Below, piece after piece: positions 24,890-39,833 of a stretch of 64,000 nucleotides of DNA (position 1 is the first letter of the stretch; each line of letters starts with the position of its first letter). The notes beneath the pieces were generated by a model that saw only the letters and a list, made by a program, of their open reading frames with translations, was not told the DNA's origin and ran no database searches. The position numbers were made by a program, and so were the translations under genes. Location of the stretch: NCBI GenBank assembly GCA_013396655.1, contig WBMV01004259.1, positions 496,001 through 560,000 on the forward strand. Reading direction: 5' to 3'. The stretch comes from Campylorhamphus procurvoides. Taxonomy: Eukaryota; Chordata; Aves; Passeriformes; Dendrocolaptidae.

Positions 24890-26290
24890 GCTGAAATCTG
24901 AGCTGTTTTAAAATGAGATAGAAAACTATAAGCAAAGTATCTGGGAAGACATGTCCATTCCCTAGTGCTATCAGATCATGGTTTTGTTTTCTATACTCTC
25001 AAATATCTCTTTTTTTTTTTAATTAAACTTTTTTTCTGACCATTCAAGTCAAGAATAGGGGAGTAAGTACTTTTTGTTAGTAGACCAGGCAAAACACTTT
25101 TTTTTTCTAGCTAACTTGTGCTGAGTGTATTTGTATTTGAATAATATTCTATAACACTATGGTATCTTTTCTCATTATGAAGTGAGAAAAATAATGTTAG
25201 CAACAGCTAGAGCTTTGAATTGGACCTGCCTGCATTTTCACTTTAATGTGGAAGGACTTTGAATTGCCAAAGCCCTGTTTTATAGACCCATAATGACAGC
25301 AATAAACTTTTACATAGAGACATTATAACAAAGACAAATTAAAATAGAAAAAGCCTTTGTTGTGTCCTTTCCTCTGATTTTGCTATCAGTTCCCCAATTC
25401 TTTTGTTAATGCAGTTCTCTGGATTAAAACAGTTTCTGCACTTTCTGGGACATAGGAAAAATGTCTTTCTGCCCTTCATCATGGTGCTTTAGCTCCATGT
25501 TTGATTTGTGTCTCAGAGATACTTCACTTTATGCTCACGGTGCTCACCCAGTTGCTCACAGCTCTGCCTGGAGTCCTGCAGTTTCAGGTGTACTCAGGAG
25601 TGATGTCACCCTTTCCTCCAGCATCTTCCTCCTAATCATTGTGCAGTAGGCAGGAAAAGTTAAAACAGATGACATTCATTTATGCTGCTCACTCACATAT
25701 TTTAAAAAGAATTTAACATGTACTAACATACTGGCATTTTATATCTGGTGAAAAAATGACCTAACAAGTACTTAACCTTTTCATTCATAGCTGTCTCCAC
25801 CTGAAATAAAAACTTCCTTTAAGAATTAAAGTTAAGTTTCTTGTATAATGACATGCCACCAGAAGTTTGTGCTCTGGGAAATATTTCCAGACACAAAGTC
25901 ACAGGACTGATAACACCACTATTCAGCATATTAATCTTTCTCTCTGGGCCAGTGATTAATTACCATTGGTGGAGAAAGGGTATCCAAATTCATTGCAGTT
26001 TTCTTTACTCTTCGGAACTGGCATAGAAAGATGAAAGATTTTAAATCTCAAAATACAGGTTTTAATACAAGATACTAATTTAAGTCATATAAATAAACAA
26101 CAAATTCACTTGTTCACTGTTACAGCTGCAGTTCCAGATTACATCTGAATTTACCATTGCCATTTACAAATGACACATTTCAGGCACTCAGTATTAAAGT
26201 TTTGTATTTGAAATGTAATATTTCAGAGTCCTGGCTCAAGATCTGATCCTATGGCAGGACCCGTTAGCATCCCTCTGTACTTACAAGGTA
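24890..26290 (+). other. EYS: EYS intron, no recognised element
   Basis: AT-rich intron with poly(T) runs near 25010-25035 and 25098. No exon or transposon was identified. Confidence 0.55.
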
Positions 26291-26292
26291 GA

Positions 26293-26870
26293 TGTACTGG
26301 TTTTGACTGGGCTAGAGTTAATTTTCTTCATAGTGATGTGTGTCTGTGTTTTGGATTTGTGCTGGAAACAGTGCTGATTTCACATGGATGTTTTTGTTCC
26401 TGCTGAGCAGTGTTTTCATGGCATGAAGGCCTGTTCTGCTCCTAACACAAGCCCACCAGCAAGTGGCTGAGAGTGCCCAAGTTCCTGGGAGGACACCAAT
26501 GGGATATTCCATACCCTATGATAGCATGCTCAGCAATAAAACTAGGTGGGTGGTTGACCAGGAGGCAGATGCTTGGAGACTGGATGTGCATCATTAAGTG
26601 GGTGGTGAGCAATTGTTTTCACTTGCATCACTTGTTTTAATTAGATTTTATTTCTATATATATATATATTAATTTACTTTTATTACAATTTTTGTTGTTA
26701 TTACTATTATTATATTATCATATTTTATTTCAATTTATAAACTGCTCTTATGTCAGCCCACAATTTTTTTCACTTTTACCCTTCCAGTTCTCTTCCCCCC
26801 ATCCTGCTAGGAAAGGCAGAATGAGCAAGCAACTGTACGGTGCTTAGTTCCTGGCTGGGGTTAAACCTTA
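26293..26870 (+). mobile_element. ERV-L-like solo LTR, sense
   Basis: This element of about 578 bp begins tgtactggttttgactgggc and ends ggctggggttaaacctta, the sense form of the LTR type seen antisense at 15367. It includes gggatattccataccctatg, a U3 block of this family. A TATA microsatellite (26655-26670) has grown within it. I see no clear target-site duplication, and a CR1 follows at once, so the right border is uncertain. No internal retroviral sequence is attached. Confidence 0.82.
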
Positions 26871-27150
26871 GCCTTGCTGCAGCATGGTGGGGAAAGGAGA
26901 CGTAACAGGCATAACTTGAAACAAGAGAGGGTCAGACTGGAAAGTAGGAAAATTTGTTCTACTGTGTGATCAGTCAAGGACTGTAACAGGTTGCCCAGAG
27001 AGATTACAGTCTTCATCTTAGATAGTTTAGAAAGTTGGACTAGATAAATACCTGGATAACCTGGTCTGACCTCATAGTTCATCTTGCTTTGAAAAGGAGA
27101 TTGGACTACAGGCTTTCTAATGTCCCTTCCCCTATGATATCTGTGGTGAA
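26871..27150 (+). mobile_element. Diverged CR1 fragment, sense
   Basis: It contains the CR1 tail of the reverse transcriptase region and 3' UTR in diverged form: aggcataacttgaaacaaga, gtaacaggttgcccagagag, ggataacctggtctgacctc and ggagattggactacaggctt with tgtcccttcc. It abuts the LTR at 26293-26870. The subfamily is not determined. Confidence 0.72.
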
Positions 27151-30150
27151 ATTATCTTAAATTAAATGTTAATAACAATATTTTGAACCACGTTTAGTTT
27201 CAAATTAGGCATACCCCCCAAAACACATGCCAAGTCTATGACATTAAGAGTAACCTAGAGTTATATAAAGTGAGTATTTTTACAATGCTGTTTTGAAATA
27301 TGTTAATTTCCCATGGAATCTATTAGTACAGAGGGAAAAAGAAAAATTGACTCTAGACTCTGGACACAAGGACAGGATCCTCATCCTTACCTGTGAAAGG
27401 AATAAGAATCTTGAACATATTGTATATATCATAGCTGCTATATCAGTTCCCTAAACTCTAGGCTGTAAAGCCATATTCACTCATCTCTCAGACATATTGT
27501 CTCTTTCTCCGTAAGTAGGTCAATAGGTAATTTATACTTTTTTGAATACATTTCTAGAAGTAGACACAGAGAGCACTTGCAGACTGAGTACCTAATAGCA
27601 GAAACTGAATATACATAGTGGGTCTTTTACATTTGTCTACAAATTGTGAGTTTTCACAGTTTGGAGGCTTTATTGAGAAAATACAGCCCAAGCCTTGAAG
27701 TGGAACACAGTTGTGAAAGCTTAGAGTCCCTGTGCTGCTGGACTTGTGATGACACCACAGTGCACTCAAAGCAAGTAAAACTTTGTCATCCAATCAAAGA
27801 TCTGCTACTTCATATTTCAGTACTTTCCAGAGACCAGCCCTCACTTGGCTTATGTGACTGACACTCATTAGTCTTTCCACTCTAATGAGCATTTCAGCTT
27901 CAAATTTCTCATTTATTCTTCAGAATGCCTTCAGATCTGTGCCTCCAGAGCAGCACCCAGGGAAACTGGTCACTGCATGACTTAAGTTTGAGTTCAGGTA
28001 CAAGGCTGTATTCTGGTGTACCTTTTCATCACTGTTATCTTAGTTCCAGTCTTCCATTCCTTGACTTGAATTAGTAGGAGGAAAGCAAGTAGCTCTAGGA
28101 TCCATGTGAAACAAGGTAAGCATAGAGCTTCCTAAATGTATTTCACAAATATTTTTGAAGGAAGAAAATCTGTGTGACAGGCAATCAATTAAAAATTGTG
28201 TGAGTACAGTAGTTATCATAATACTTTTCACAATCAACTAAAATACAAAGGAACATAGGACTTACAGTCTATAATAGTATCATATTTTTCAGGGCCTGGA
28301 AATTGATGATTTGACAAAAATGTGTTTTGAAAGTAGTTGCTTATTGTTGTTATACCACGTGTCAACAGAACACAACACTAAATGAGTGAAATTTAAACAC
28401 TAGAAAAGATTAAAATGTGCATGCAGGTTTTTTTTGTTTGTTTTTCTTTGCTTTGAGAAGCTGATGACTATACACAATTCAAATTTAATAAGAGTCATCT
28501 ACTTCTTTTATGGAATTAACAATGAAGCAGAATTTTACAAACAATATTATGACCTCCAGGAGGGATACAAGCCAGTGTATGGAATCAATACCACTGCAAA
28601 CATTTCAGTAAAATAATATCTGTCTTCTTTTAATGTAAATTCCACTCTGTGTATACATGATATGCAGACTAGTAAATAGACAAAGGCCAAATTTATCTTA
28701 CAAGCAGATAATGGCACCAGTGAATTATGACAAAAAGTCACAATTTCAAATTATTTTCAAACGTTACAGAAAGCTTTGAGAATGCCTTTGTCCATTTTGC
28801 TGATAGATTTAAATACCCTTAAAATTAAGTCCTAGAACTTGTTTGCTGACCTGTTCAAACTTAATACCAATAAAAACAAACAGACCAAATCTAGAGCATT
28901 TTCAAAAGGAACCAAATTTCAGATGCAAATAAATACTGTATATGAAAATCATTTCTTTCGATCACTGTCAATTTTAAGTTATTGGTTGGTATGTGTGAAT
29001 TAACTCTATAAATAGATTGGTAGCAATACATCATATTTGAAGTAGTTTTTCTTCCAAGATGTGTGACTTTTTTCCAAAGAGTAGTCAGTCACTTCAAAAC
29101 ATGTTTTAACACATTGGCAGTAAAACAAATAGACTCAAAAAGATTTTTATCATTTAGCCTTTGGAGATTGCTAAAATGTGAAGTCTTCTGAAGACAAATC
29201 TGTTATAAAACTATTATTTGATTAGTTTTAATCCATTAATTTGGCAAACTTTCAGATACTCTTCACTGACTGACTACATGTCAGAATGAGCTGTCTAGAC
29301 TTTGGTACCTAACCTGAAATATTTGCTTCATTTCTGGTGTTTAGTTAGAAGAAAAGTAAGCATCCCAGGATCAAACAGTTCTAGTTATGTTTTTTTTGGA
29401 TGGAATGAGCCATCTTATAAAGGTATCAAGTTTAAGTTGGGGTTCTAACAGGGGTTAGAGTGGACATCTCATTTTTAAAGGGCTCAAGTTAGGCCATATG
29501 AACTTGCTTTTTACCTATTACAGAGCACAGATCTCTCAAATGGTGAGAGAAAATACAGTCTTCTGTAGTTTCCACTTACTACTGAAGGGATCTTCTCATT
29601 AACCTGGCAAGTGTCTTCTATATTAAACTCTTTTTTTTTTTCCACTTTCCATATCTTTCATTAGATTTGGTTTTGTTATATTGCTGCCATTATCTTACTG
29701 TATGTTATTATGTATCATTATGTATTTATATTTAAACACAGGATTCTGGAAAAAAATACTGCAAATATAAAACCCAGCAATTAGAGTATAATTGAAATCT
29801 TTAGAGTCATCTGTACAGAAAATATTTTGATAATAATGCATGTAAACTTCTTATAGGTATTTACTTCTTCATTTCTAACCCTTTTTCCGATGCTGTACTT
29901 ACTCTGCTCCTTTTGCTGCTATTGGCAGCAATGGTGTGTTATGGTGAGTGTTCTTGTGAGCATCTGGAGTCCTTCACCAGGAGGAATATAATATTTGTGT
30001 TGATGGTTTCAACTTTCTTGCTGTGGGATCTACTTAGGATCATGTCTATATGGTTACTAACATTCTTATACACCTTCCTTTTCCTTTATTGGGCTGTAGT
30101 TTCATGTTACATCTGAATTTACTGTATATGGTGGGTCTTAGATATGTTAG
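27151..30150 (+). other. EYS: EYS intron, no recognised element
   Basis: Three kilobases of AT-rich, unique-looking intron. No EGF-like exon, CR1 or LTR was found. Poly(T) runs occur near 28428 and 29630. Confidence 0.55.
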
Positions 30151-30154
30151 TGTC

Positions 30155-30720
30155 TGTTGGGTCTGGCTGAGATGGAGTTCATTTTCCCATAGCAGCCCTC
30201 AGGGTGCTGTGCTCTGCATTGGTAGCTAGAAGGTGTGATAACACACCAATGTTTTGGCTGCTGCTGAGCAGAGCTGGTACAGCATCAGCACTGTCTCTTG
30301 ACATACCCTCCCATAAGTAGACTGGTGGTGGGCAAGATCCTGGGATGGGACACAAATAGGACTGCTGGCCCAAATTAACCAAAGGGATATTCCATACCAT
30401 ATGACATCAGCTCAGATATAAAAGGTGAGAAAAGGAGGAAGAAGGGGCTACATTCATTATTTACAACATTTGCCTTCTCAAGCAACTGCTATGATGGCTG
30501 CAGCCGTTCTTTCTGGACACCATTTGTCGGTGGGAAGTAGAGAATAAAATTATTGGGTTTTTGTTCTCTTTGTTTGTGCACATGCAGATGTTCACTTTTG
30601 CTTTAATAAATTGTCTTATCTCAACATACAAGTTGTTTTCCATCTTATTTTGTGTCCCCTCTCCAGCTGGGAAGGAAGGGGGAATGATAGAGCAGCTTGG
30701 TGGGCAACCTTCTTTTTGTT
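30155..30720 (+). mobile_element. ERV-L-like LTR, sense, second subfamily
   Basis: It begins tgttgggtctggctgagatg and shares with the 26293 LTR the block aagggatattccataccata. After it comes a TATA-like cagatataaaagg near 30411-30423 and a poly(A)-type signal tttaataaattg near 30602, the normal LTR order. It differs enough from the 26293 copy to be another subfamily or much older. The right edge is approximate, and no target duplication was seen. Confidence 0.78.
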
Positions 30721-30734
30721 ACCTGTAAGACCAG

Positions 30735-31240
30735 TTTTGTCCACCTCCAGATCTTCATTTCTTTGACTGTTTACTGGTGAGTTCTTTACAGCTATAGGGT
30801 CTCCAGTCCCTTGAGTTTTCCTTGCCTCCTAATATTGCACATTTGTACTGTCCGATACTGCATGCTGTGTCTACAGTTTTGTTTTGAACGCCTCTTTCAC
30901 CATGCCAGGCCTCTAATTCTTTAAACTACATCAAAGAGTTAGAGCCATAAACCCATGGTGATATTAGCAGTTTTAGGTAATGATTAACCTTTTTGTCAGA
31001 GATCCCCCAGACTCTTGTTCTCTCAATATTAGTGCCTTGGCATTTAGTCCCTCACTGAGTACTTTGTACCCCCACAGTGCTCCCAGAATTGCCAGGTGCT
31101 TGCACAACTCATCCCAGTGTGCAGGAATTTGAATACCCCCAGTTTGACCCATTAAATAATGATGATGGATGTCAAATCTGGCCTCAGGAAATGGAAATAT
31201 ACCCAAAGGTCATTGGAGACTAAAAGCTACAAATCTGAGA
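30735..31240 (-). other. Unassigned coding-like stretch on the minus strand
   Basis: Next to the LTR lies sequence with a minus-strand frame (30973-31206, 77 codons from its first Met) whose translation looks less like AT-rich noise than its neighbours: it has AHWDELCKHLAILGALWGYK and a Leu/Ala-rich continuation. It might be a relic of a transposon gene, but the orientation is opposite to the neighbouring LTR and I recognise no motif. It could equally be chance. Confidence 0.2.
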
Positions 31241-34200
31241 AACTGAATATTCAAAGGCTAGGTTTCTTGCATCACAATTCTAATAGAATGTACAGATGTA
31301 AAAAACTTACTTATCTAATTCTAATTAATACTTATATTGCTTTCCTAGTTTTCTTCTATAGGCACTCCTAGGGATTTTTTTTTCTCAAGAATAATTATTT
31401 ACAAGAAATTAATGCATATCCTGGAAGATAAGTCTGAATTATAAGAGGATGTGATGTAGTCACTTGACAACATATCACACATTTTATGCATATGATCAGC
31501 CTTTATTTTAGACATTAACACAACTAAATCCTCTTGGGACATTTTGTGACAGTAGATATCCTTAGAATTTTGTAGCTAGGATAAAAAAATCAAAATACTT
31601 AAGCTAAAAATGAGATGTTTTTAACAGGCTATAAACTGTTTTTATTTAAATAGCTATTTGCAACACATTTTTTTTTCTATCCCTCCTAGTATTGAAAAGG
31701 TATCAAAACAGGGCTACTGGCAACAAGGCTACTGGTAACTGTTCAGCCCATCCTACTGGGAATGGATATTCAAGGACTCCTTTTGCTCTCACTTTCTATA
31801 TCACCCAGTCTGTCCTCCTTCTCCTCAATATACTCAATCCTCACTGCTGTCTCAGGCTTCCCCTTACTTAGCACACATCCTTGGATTCTGCAGTTGCCTG
31901 AGGGCGCACCTTCCCAGGATATATTTCTATCATTTACATCTCTTCTCAACCCTTAACTTCCTTATTAAATTTCAAGTGGATATATATCCTGAAGATTGGT
32001 TTCCCAGGTCTTTAATAGTTGCCTTAAGCCTACAGTCATGTTTCTGAATATTGTTAAACAATTTAGTAGGAATTCATCTCAGCTGAAATCTTCTTTTACT
32101 GTAATAGAAGGACTTTGTCATTTAAACTTGTGATTTCTGAGGACCATGTGAAATGAAAGTAAATTTATATATATTGGAATGGACTGCTTTGTCAATGACT
32201 TGAACAATCAATTATCCTTTGATAAGGCTACTCCCCATGTCAATTTCTTTCTTCTTAAATAATTTTAAACCAGCTTCTACAGTACTAAAATTAGAAAAAG
32301 ATGATATATAATCTTTAACAGTAATTAACAGTTATCTGCAAAACTATGGAGGCAAATGAATCACAGGCTTCAGTCATTCACATCTGTCAAATTGATTTTG
32401 AAATTACTTTTTTAAGGGATTCATAATAATTAGCGAATTCCACAGGTTCAAGCTGTTTGAGGGAATTAAAAGGTTTAAACAACTGCATATCACAGAAGAC
32501 TCCATCTGAAAATTTGAATGTAGTGGAAATTTGTCAATATTTTAATAAGTTCAATATTTGCAGCTGTATATTATACTAGTGCTGTTAGCTGCATTTGACG
32601 GTAGGTGTATTTTGTTTATTTAGAGTTGATGTATAAAGTTGTAAGTGGCTTGGTACATGTTTATGCAAGCTTTTTTGTCTTCTAATATAGTACAGTTTTG
32701 ACTGCAAATGAGAAAAGCTGAAGTTGCACATATATACAGATATAATTTGTTGTGGAGGAAAGTGCTCAAGTATTGTCATGAATCCATATAATTTTTCAGC
32801 CCATACGTATCTTTCACTATCACTCATTTGGCTGTGGTAATATTAAGGAGAGAGCAAAGTTAATCACCTGTCACATGTTTCTAGAAAGTATATTAAAAGG
32901 GAAATAAAAAAATACCAACTTTCCAGTTGCTAGTTTATTTAAGGCTCTTCTTCCTGGATTCATATAACTGACTGAACTGCCCATAATCAATATATAAAGC
33001 ATTGCATCTTTAGCTTATTTTCAGAAGAATTTTTTAAGTATCACTGCCAAAAGAATGGATAATAACTATCATCATCCTCAACAACACCTAAAAGCCTCTG
33101 AATAGTTCTACAGTTCTTAAAGGTTTACACTTACTATGTCATAGTCATGATTGCTGAATATTGAGGTATATAGTACAAGCATGTTACAGCCAGTTTTTAA
33201 AAGCTTTTTATGGAACTTCCAGTGGCAGGTCAGTTTTATATTTGGCTCTCAATAGGTGTTAGTTTAAAGCTTTTGGTGTCCAAACATCTAAAAATCTACT
33301 TGTGATCTGATGACTTCCACTCTCTAGGAAAGAAACATGAGAAATTTGATAAATCTATTTATTTTATCTATTGATGTAGTAGATCTAGATCAGTTCAATG
33401 GATTTTATAGGATTTCTTCTGATTTACACTAGATTATGTGAGGTGTCACTGAGATAAATTATAAATAAACACAGTTGTGACTGCACAAAAAATGGGAGGT
33501 GTGCCATTTTGCATAACTGAATCAAGAACAACCACACAAATACAACCTATATCACTTTGACAAAAAAAAAAGTGTATCAATAAGACACTCAGCATAAATG
33601 ATTAGGTACACTAAAGTAAGCTTGTTAGAACACATTTAACAATAATTTCTCAAAGATATATGATTGACATATGTATTTTAGCTTTTAAAGCTTTTCTTTA
33701 TCAATATATTGCAGTTTGGAAACCCATAGACTTTTTAATTTTAATGATGAAATATTCTTTCCCTCTTAGTATAATGATCTGTTATCATTCAAGATTTTAA
33801 TAAAAAGTATGTGTCTCATTCATGCCTTTAGAAACCATACTGAAAAATCTCATCCGCAATGCTAGTCCATGAGTGCCAGGTGAGGTCTCATCTCTAAGAG
33901 GTGTAATAATTAAGAATTCAGAAGTATTGATCTTCTCACAGAAGTAGGTGAGCCATCTGGAATGTACTTCAAATTTGAGTATAGAAAAGGTGTTATAACT
34001 TGAGGTGTAGTTGAGGAATTGAATTAAAAATAACTGAAGAAACTGTTGCTTCAGAGAAAAGTGTGTTTAATCATTACATTTTTAAAACTGTCTTTCTAAA
34101 AGATGAATGAGAAATCATATTATTTTTACTGTAGTAAACCCCATGGAGTATTAGTGAATTCATTGTTAATGGACACACTTAGATTTTCTTCTCTGGTAAA

Positions 34201-37200
34201 CACCAGCTGCTGGCTGCAAAGAGAAAGGCAATTTTAAATATAATTTTTTTTGTGAGTGGGCATCATTGGTGTTTGTGATAAAAGTCACAACTGTCTATTT
34301 GAATATTATGGCTATTATTCCTGATGTCCCTACCAGTTTGAACACCCTTTTCTGCAACAAACTGAGGCACTAGGAAGTGGATTTAGGTTAGGAATATTAT
34401 ATGATCTCTTATACTTAGGATTATGCCCTGCTCTTACCCCAAGGAATAACAGCCTTCCAGAAGCAGGGACAGCCTATGGCCTCTGCCTTAGCAGTGACCA
34501 GGGTGGCATTGCCTCAGAATCAACCCAGCTCTATTAGCTTGCACTATTTTTTGAACACAGTAGCTAATCAACATATGAAGTAAAACTAAAAATTTACAAG
34601 GCCTTTTGATGAATATTTCCAGTAGTAAGTTTCTCTCTAATATACTTTCCTCTGATGGCAGCTAATGTCATTCTCATTCATTTACTTCCAAAATGTCTGT
34701 CTTCAATATATACCTTTAAAAGCAAGGGCATCTGACAAAACTCAGGAAGGCAAAAACAAGGAGTGAACTGGATTGGAATAATTATAATAAATTCTTAACT
34801 GAGCTAATCAGATAGGGATTAGTTTAATTGTAGAAATTCTTTCATATTATCAGCTGAAAATGCATAGTCCTGGGACTAAAAAAGCCTTGTTTAGGAATTA
34901 GTTTTAAAGATAACAAGAGTGTTCTGCTGCATAATACATAATAATAACATGCATAAGTAGGATATTACGTGGGTTTCTGCAATTCTAGATGTGAAATCAA
35001 ACATTAAAATGTTAACAATATTTTAAACAATTGAATTTTCATACTTGTTTTCACTCTCAGGTGTTACTCAATTTACTATCTACTGTGTATCTTGGTTCTT
35101 GGTTGTAGCAAGTCACTTGTTTCATTTACACTGAAAATAAGCCTCTCTCCTATTAAATACTTCCTTTTAAATTCCTGCCCTGAAATATTATTGCTCTATT
35201 CTGACACAAGTACAAGTAAGTGATTGTATAAGAAGTGTGTAACATATGCTGTGTCCTGAAACAGTCTACTGTGCTTTATGCATAACTGCTCTAGAAAATA
35301 ATGACTTTTCCTTAGAGAAACCACAAAACAAAAGCACTAAAATCACATTAGAGTGTAGTATGCTAGTACAATCTTTAATATACTTTACTCCTTGGGAAGA
35401 GAAGTTTTTGCATAAAGTTCAGATATACTTCAATTAAAAATAGAAATTACTTATTTTAAGCAGTAAGCGCAGATGTTTATGTAAATGTCACTTTGTGGTA
35501 TCTTAACCAATTGAGCAATGTTTAACAATGGCATCAGGAATGTTCTTTGTCTTTAAATTGATTGTTATTTTACCATGGCAGTCAAACTAAGGAAGACCAG
35601 CAGGGATGTAGTTAAACCAAACAAGGGAGGACTGGGGATTTTCTGTCATTCATTTTGATTTGGTGAAGGGTTTTATTTTCTTCATGTGTAAAACCAACAG
35701 AAAATGCTGAAAGTAAGGTTCAGTTCCTTAAACTAAAATGCATTATCTTTTGTATTGGTGTATCAGATAATCTTTACTCAGTCATTCCTGCTTTTTAGTC
35801 TTCCAAAATTTTTATTTCATTTAAGTAAACCAAACAAGAATTCATTATATTGAAAGACCATGGTGAACTGATCCTACTGATGATTTTAATTTCTTGAATT
35901 TTCCTCTTTAACCAAGATATTCAATCAAGCTGATATCTAGGGTTTTTTTTCACACTGAAGTTTCCTGAATTGACTATCTCCCATTAGAATATAGTTTCTG
36001 CATTTATCTTCCTGAGAATTTGAACAATATATCATAGCTTTGAGTAGCTGATCATTTGTCAGTGAGCCCTGGGCAAAGGGACTTCAGTATTTTTAGCAAA
36101 TGTCTCTTTTTAGGTCTGACTGAGGGAAGAATTCCTTCTGTTGAAATTGTTGGCAACAGAAATATACAGCATCTATGGCATATGCTATGCCTACACTATG
36201 TCTTTCTTGCCATCAATGTAAAATAGAAGGTTATGTTTCAAATCTATGCAGCTAAGAGAATTTGCCTTGCTTTTTTTCTTTTTTTTTTTTTTCCCTTAAA
36301 TTTAAGTCAGGTCTCTGATGTGCTGATCCTTGATGCACTGCTCATTGCTTAAATATTGCCCTCTTTCAGGGGCTTGCATTTGATATGAGATTATTAGGAT
36401 CTATTTTTGTTCTGTTCCCTCTTTATCTTGCTTCTAACAACAACACGTAAGAGGTCAGTAAATCTTAGCACGGTTATGAATTTAAGTATTTATTGAAACA
36501 TATCTAAACAAGAGGAACTGATCATGACAAAAATGTGTAAATTTTAAAATGAGAATCTAGAATTAATTCCTAATTTTACACAACTTTTAGAAGGGATTGT
36601 ATACATTTTGAGTCAAAATAGATAAATAGATTTGCAAGTTTAAGGGACCAGCTGATCATCTCTTCTCACTGAAGCTTGTTATATTGTTTGTCTATATATG
36701 AAGGGGTCAATCTTCTTCTATACTTCTTCTTCTTCTTCTAGTTAAAGAACTATCTTTTAAAAAACATTGATGTGAAGATATCAGCAACACTTGAATTCAG
36801 TTCTTTCATGATAGTCTTGTACAGAAATCTCCCTGGTAAATCTGTGTGATGTGTTCCTCATTTGATAACGGTTTTGTTTCTCTCTTCAGTCATTTGCTTT
36901 TCTTAGACTCTTCTCCACTGAACTAATGATCCCTTCAGTGCTTGATATTTTCCCCATTCAAGAGCTGTAATCAAGTCACTTTACAATCTTCTTTGCAAAG
37001 AGATTAAGTGTGACATCAGATTTTGGAATGATAGAATAAAAATATCAACACACCAATTCTCTGGAAATCTATTTATTTGTTTGATTCATCAAACTCCTCA
37101 GGCATGTTCAGGTGAAAGTGCACTGCTCTTGCTTTTTACATAAGATGTTGAATAAAGTGAATTATAAAGTAGAGGAATGTCAAAGACATAATTAACACTA

Positions 37201-39833
37201 ATGAGTAAGGAAAAAGGATTGAATTCTTCCTAAAAGACATTGATAGATGTAACATATTTTAGACTATGAGTGCAGTTGCTGTCTCAGTATCTTTATTTAA
37301 ATTGATCGCCCTTGACCTGATTAGATTATTGGCCACCAGTTTACACTAAATACGCTGGTTTTTTCCAAATTAGCAAAAAGAACTTTTTTTCTTGCTTTTG
37401 CAAGGAGATGTCAAAGAGACAAGAAGTAAGAAGTTAAATTCCCGCCCCCCCCCCCAAATGTTATGCTACAAATGAGCATAACATTACCATAAAGGCACCT
37501 CTTTCATCTGGTTTTCCCTACTGGCCTTCATTGTTCTGTGCTATTTTGTTCATTTAGTCATTCTCTGTTCTAATAATCCCAGTGAGGTTCACTGCTTAAC
37601 AAAAGGCTAAGAAATGCCTTGTAATGATGGCCAAAAAAATGGGGAGGATTGAATGGATTCAGGGTTAGAAACAATGGCAGAAAATCTTATTAATGTATTC
37701 AGCTAGTGAGACTACTCTTTCTGGGTTTCCTTTGGACACAGCCAAGGGAGTCAATGTTTTGTTCATTTGCCTTCTTCTGTTTAGTAATGTAGATAGGATA
37801 GGAGCACTCATTTTTGTCAAATGTGCCTAATAAAAGGAAAAAGAAATAGAATGAGCATTGTTATATGACCTCATCTATGAGTACTGCTGGGGTACAACGT
37901 TGTACTGAAGTAGAACAGGACAGATAAATAGTAAATTGAATAATAAGAGAGAATAGACCAATCCCCCTCATTTCATGTTGCAAATGTTCTCTTATATATA
38001 CACTAATACCAATCAATTGCCTTGTGCTAATGAATGGCCTTCTTAGCTTTCCCTATTAGCAAGCCATAACATCTGCAAGTTGCAATATACTGTAATTTGG
38101 TGACTATGGTGATGAGAGATAGCAAATAATTTGTGAAAGATTCTTTGACTGTCCTCTGATGTTAAAGAGAAGGGAACAATCTCTAATAAAAGATAGATCC
38201 AATTCATTTTGCCTTATTGGAATAACTATTTCTATTGAACTGGGTGATGGAAAATGTGTTTTGACCCTTTTTCTGTTAATGGGATTTTCTTGCATACTGT
38301 TTGTTGCATCAGCTGTTCTGGTATATAATAGAGATAGAATGTGATATTTCTATCTCTTGGTAAATTGTTCCACATACCTACAGTTTATTTATATATTCTT
38401 TTATAGTCTATTGGTAATGAAATTATTAGAGGTTCACATACTTATCTATTAACTGTTTTATAATTAATTAGTTACATTTAAAGTTGAAAAATTGAGTTAG
38501 GATTATAATGTTGTCTTTTTAAAATTCACCCTTTCAAAATTATACATATTTTTGTAAAGTATAATTTACTCTTTCATGAATGTCTATTTTTAATTCAGTG
38601 TACTCAAATGACTAGCAAAATGTGGAATCAATGCATATTACTTCTTCATATTTACTACTTAATTATGAAGTTAACGTTATTCCTACTGCAAATGGCTGAA
38701 AGATTCCTCTGATGTAACCTGTAACTTTGTGTTAGGGAGCTGGCTTAAATCAGAGAACCAAAGAACAGAATATGTAAAGATCATATTTGCTACTTAATTT
38801 TCCAAAGTAAATAATAAGTAAATTCTTAGCTGCTGGCAGAGGGTAGACAGTATCTGTTATACTTCCCTGGCTGATGCTGCGTCTGATCACTGCAGCCTCT
38901 TTTCCTTACTACTTCTGTGTTACCACCTTTCCTAGTGAGGCGTGATGGACCTTTAAACTGGCCTATCCAGCAACCAGAATGATACGCAAATCTGGAATGA
39001 CTCAAGCTCCGAGCCAACAAATTGGCAAGAGGTTCAGGATCTGGATATGGATCTCAGACAGACTTAAAAGTTATGCTGATTCTTGAGGGATCCTTTAATG
39101 AGAGTTTATCTTTGTATTTAGAAAATGAAGAAGTGTGTATACTTGCTGTTGAACTTCAATACTGACAAGCCAGAGAGAAGGAAAAAGTTTGAGATGTCAT
39201 TGCTGTTTATGCTGGTGTGACTGTTTATGTAAGGGAAAAGACATTGTTCTTCATGTTGATCCATATGGGTAATGAGTCTCTAGTCTCTGTGTGTGTGATT
39301 GTGTGTTTGCTTAGCGAAAGTACATTCGGTTTCACTACTGGCTGGATCTATATATAGGAATTGGAACAACCCCCCAGGTCTGAGTCCACTGGATTCAGCT
39401 TCCCTTAATACTAACCACCATGAGAGAGATGTTCAGCGACTGTTCAGTGTGTCCTGGGATTATGGTTCTAGTTCATCTCCTTCCTTTGTAACAATGAGGT
39501 TAGTTATTCCCACCAATTTCTACCATGTTTATTCACCAAAACAAATAAAGCACACAGGAATATATTAAATTCTTTGCTTTTTTAATGGTGATAACTTGCA
39601 GATGTTTCAGTCAGTAATTAGAGCTTCACGGTGTTAACAATTTTAACAACAACAATAGATAAAAAGACTTTCAATCCCTCCAAAAATTAAAGAAAAATAA
39701 TTTAAAAAAAAAAAGGTGGAAACACAATAACATAACATTGCAAAAAAGTAAACACGTTCTGTTTACAGAAATCATGTCAAGAGGAACCATTCACTTAAAC
39801 ACTGATTTTTTTTTTTATGTTTATTTCTTTTAG
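31241..39833 (+). other. EYS: EYS intron, distal part before exon B
   Basis: More than 8 kb without a recognisable transposon or exon. Low-complexity tracts are a poly(T) at 36271-36293, a TTC-rich stretch at 36711-36740, a C-run at 37444-37455 and a polypyrimidine tract ending at the exon B acceptor. This is the longest stretch without a CR1 or LTR in the window. I see nothing coding. Confidence 0.55.
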
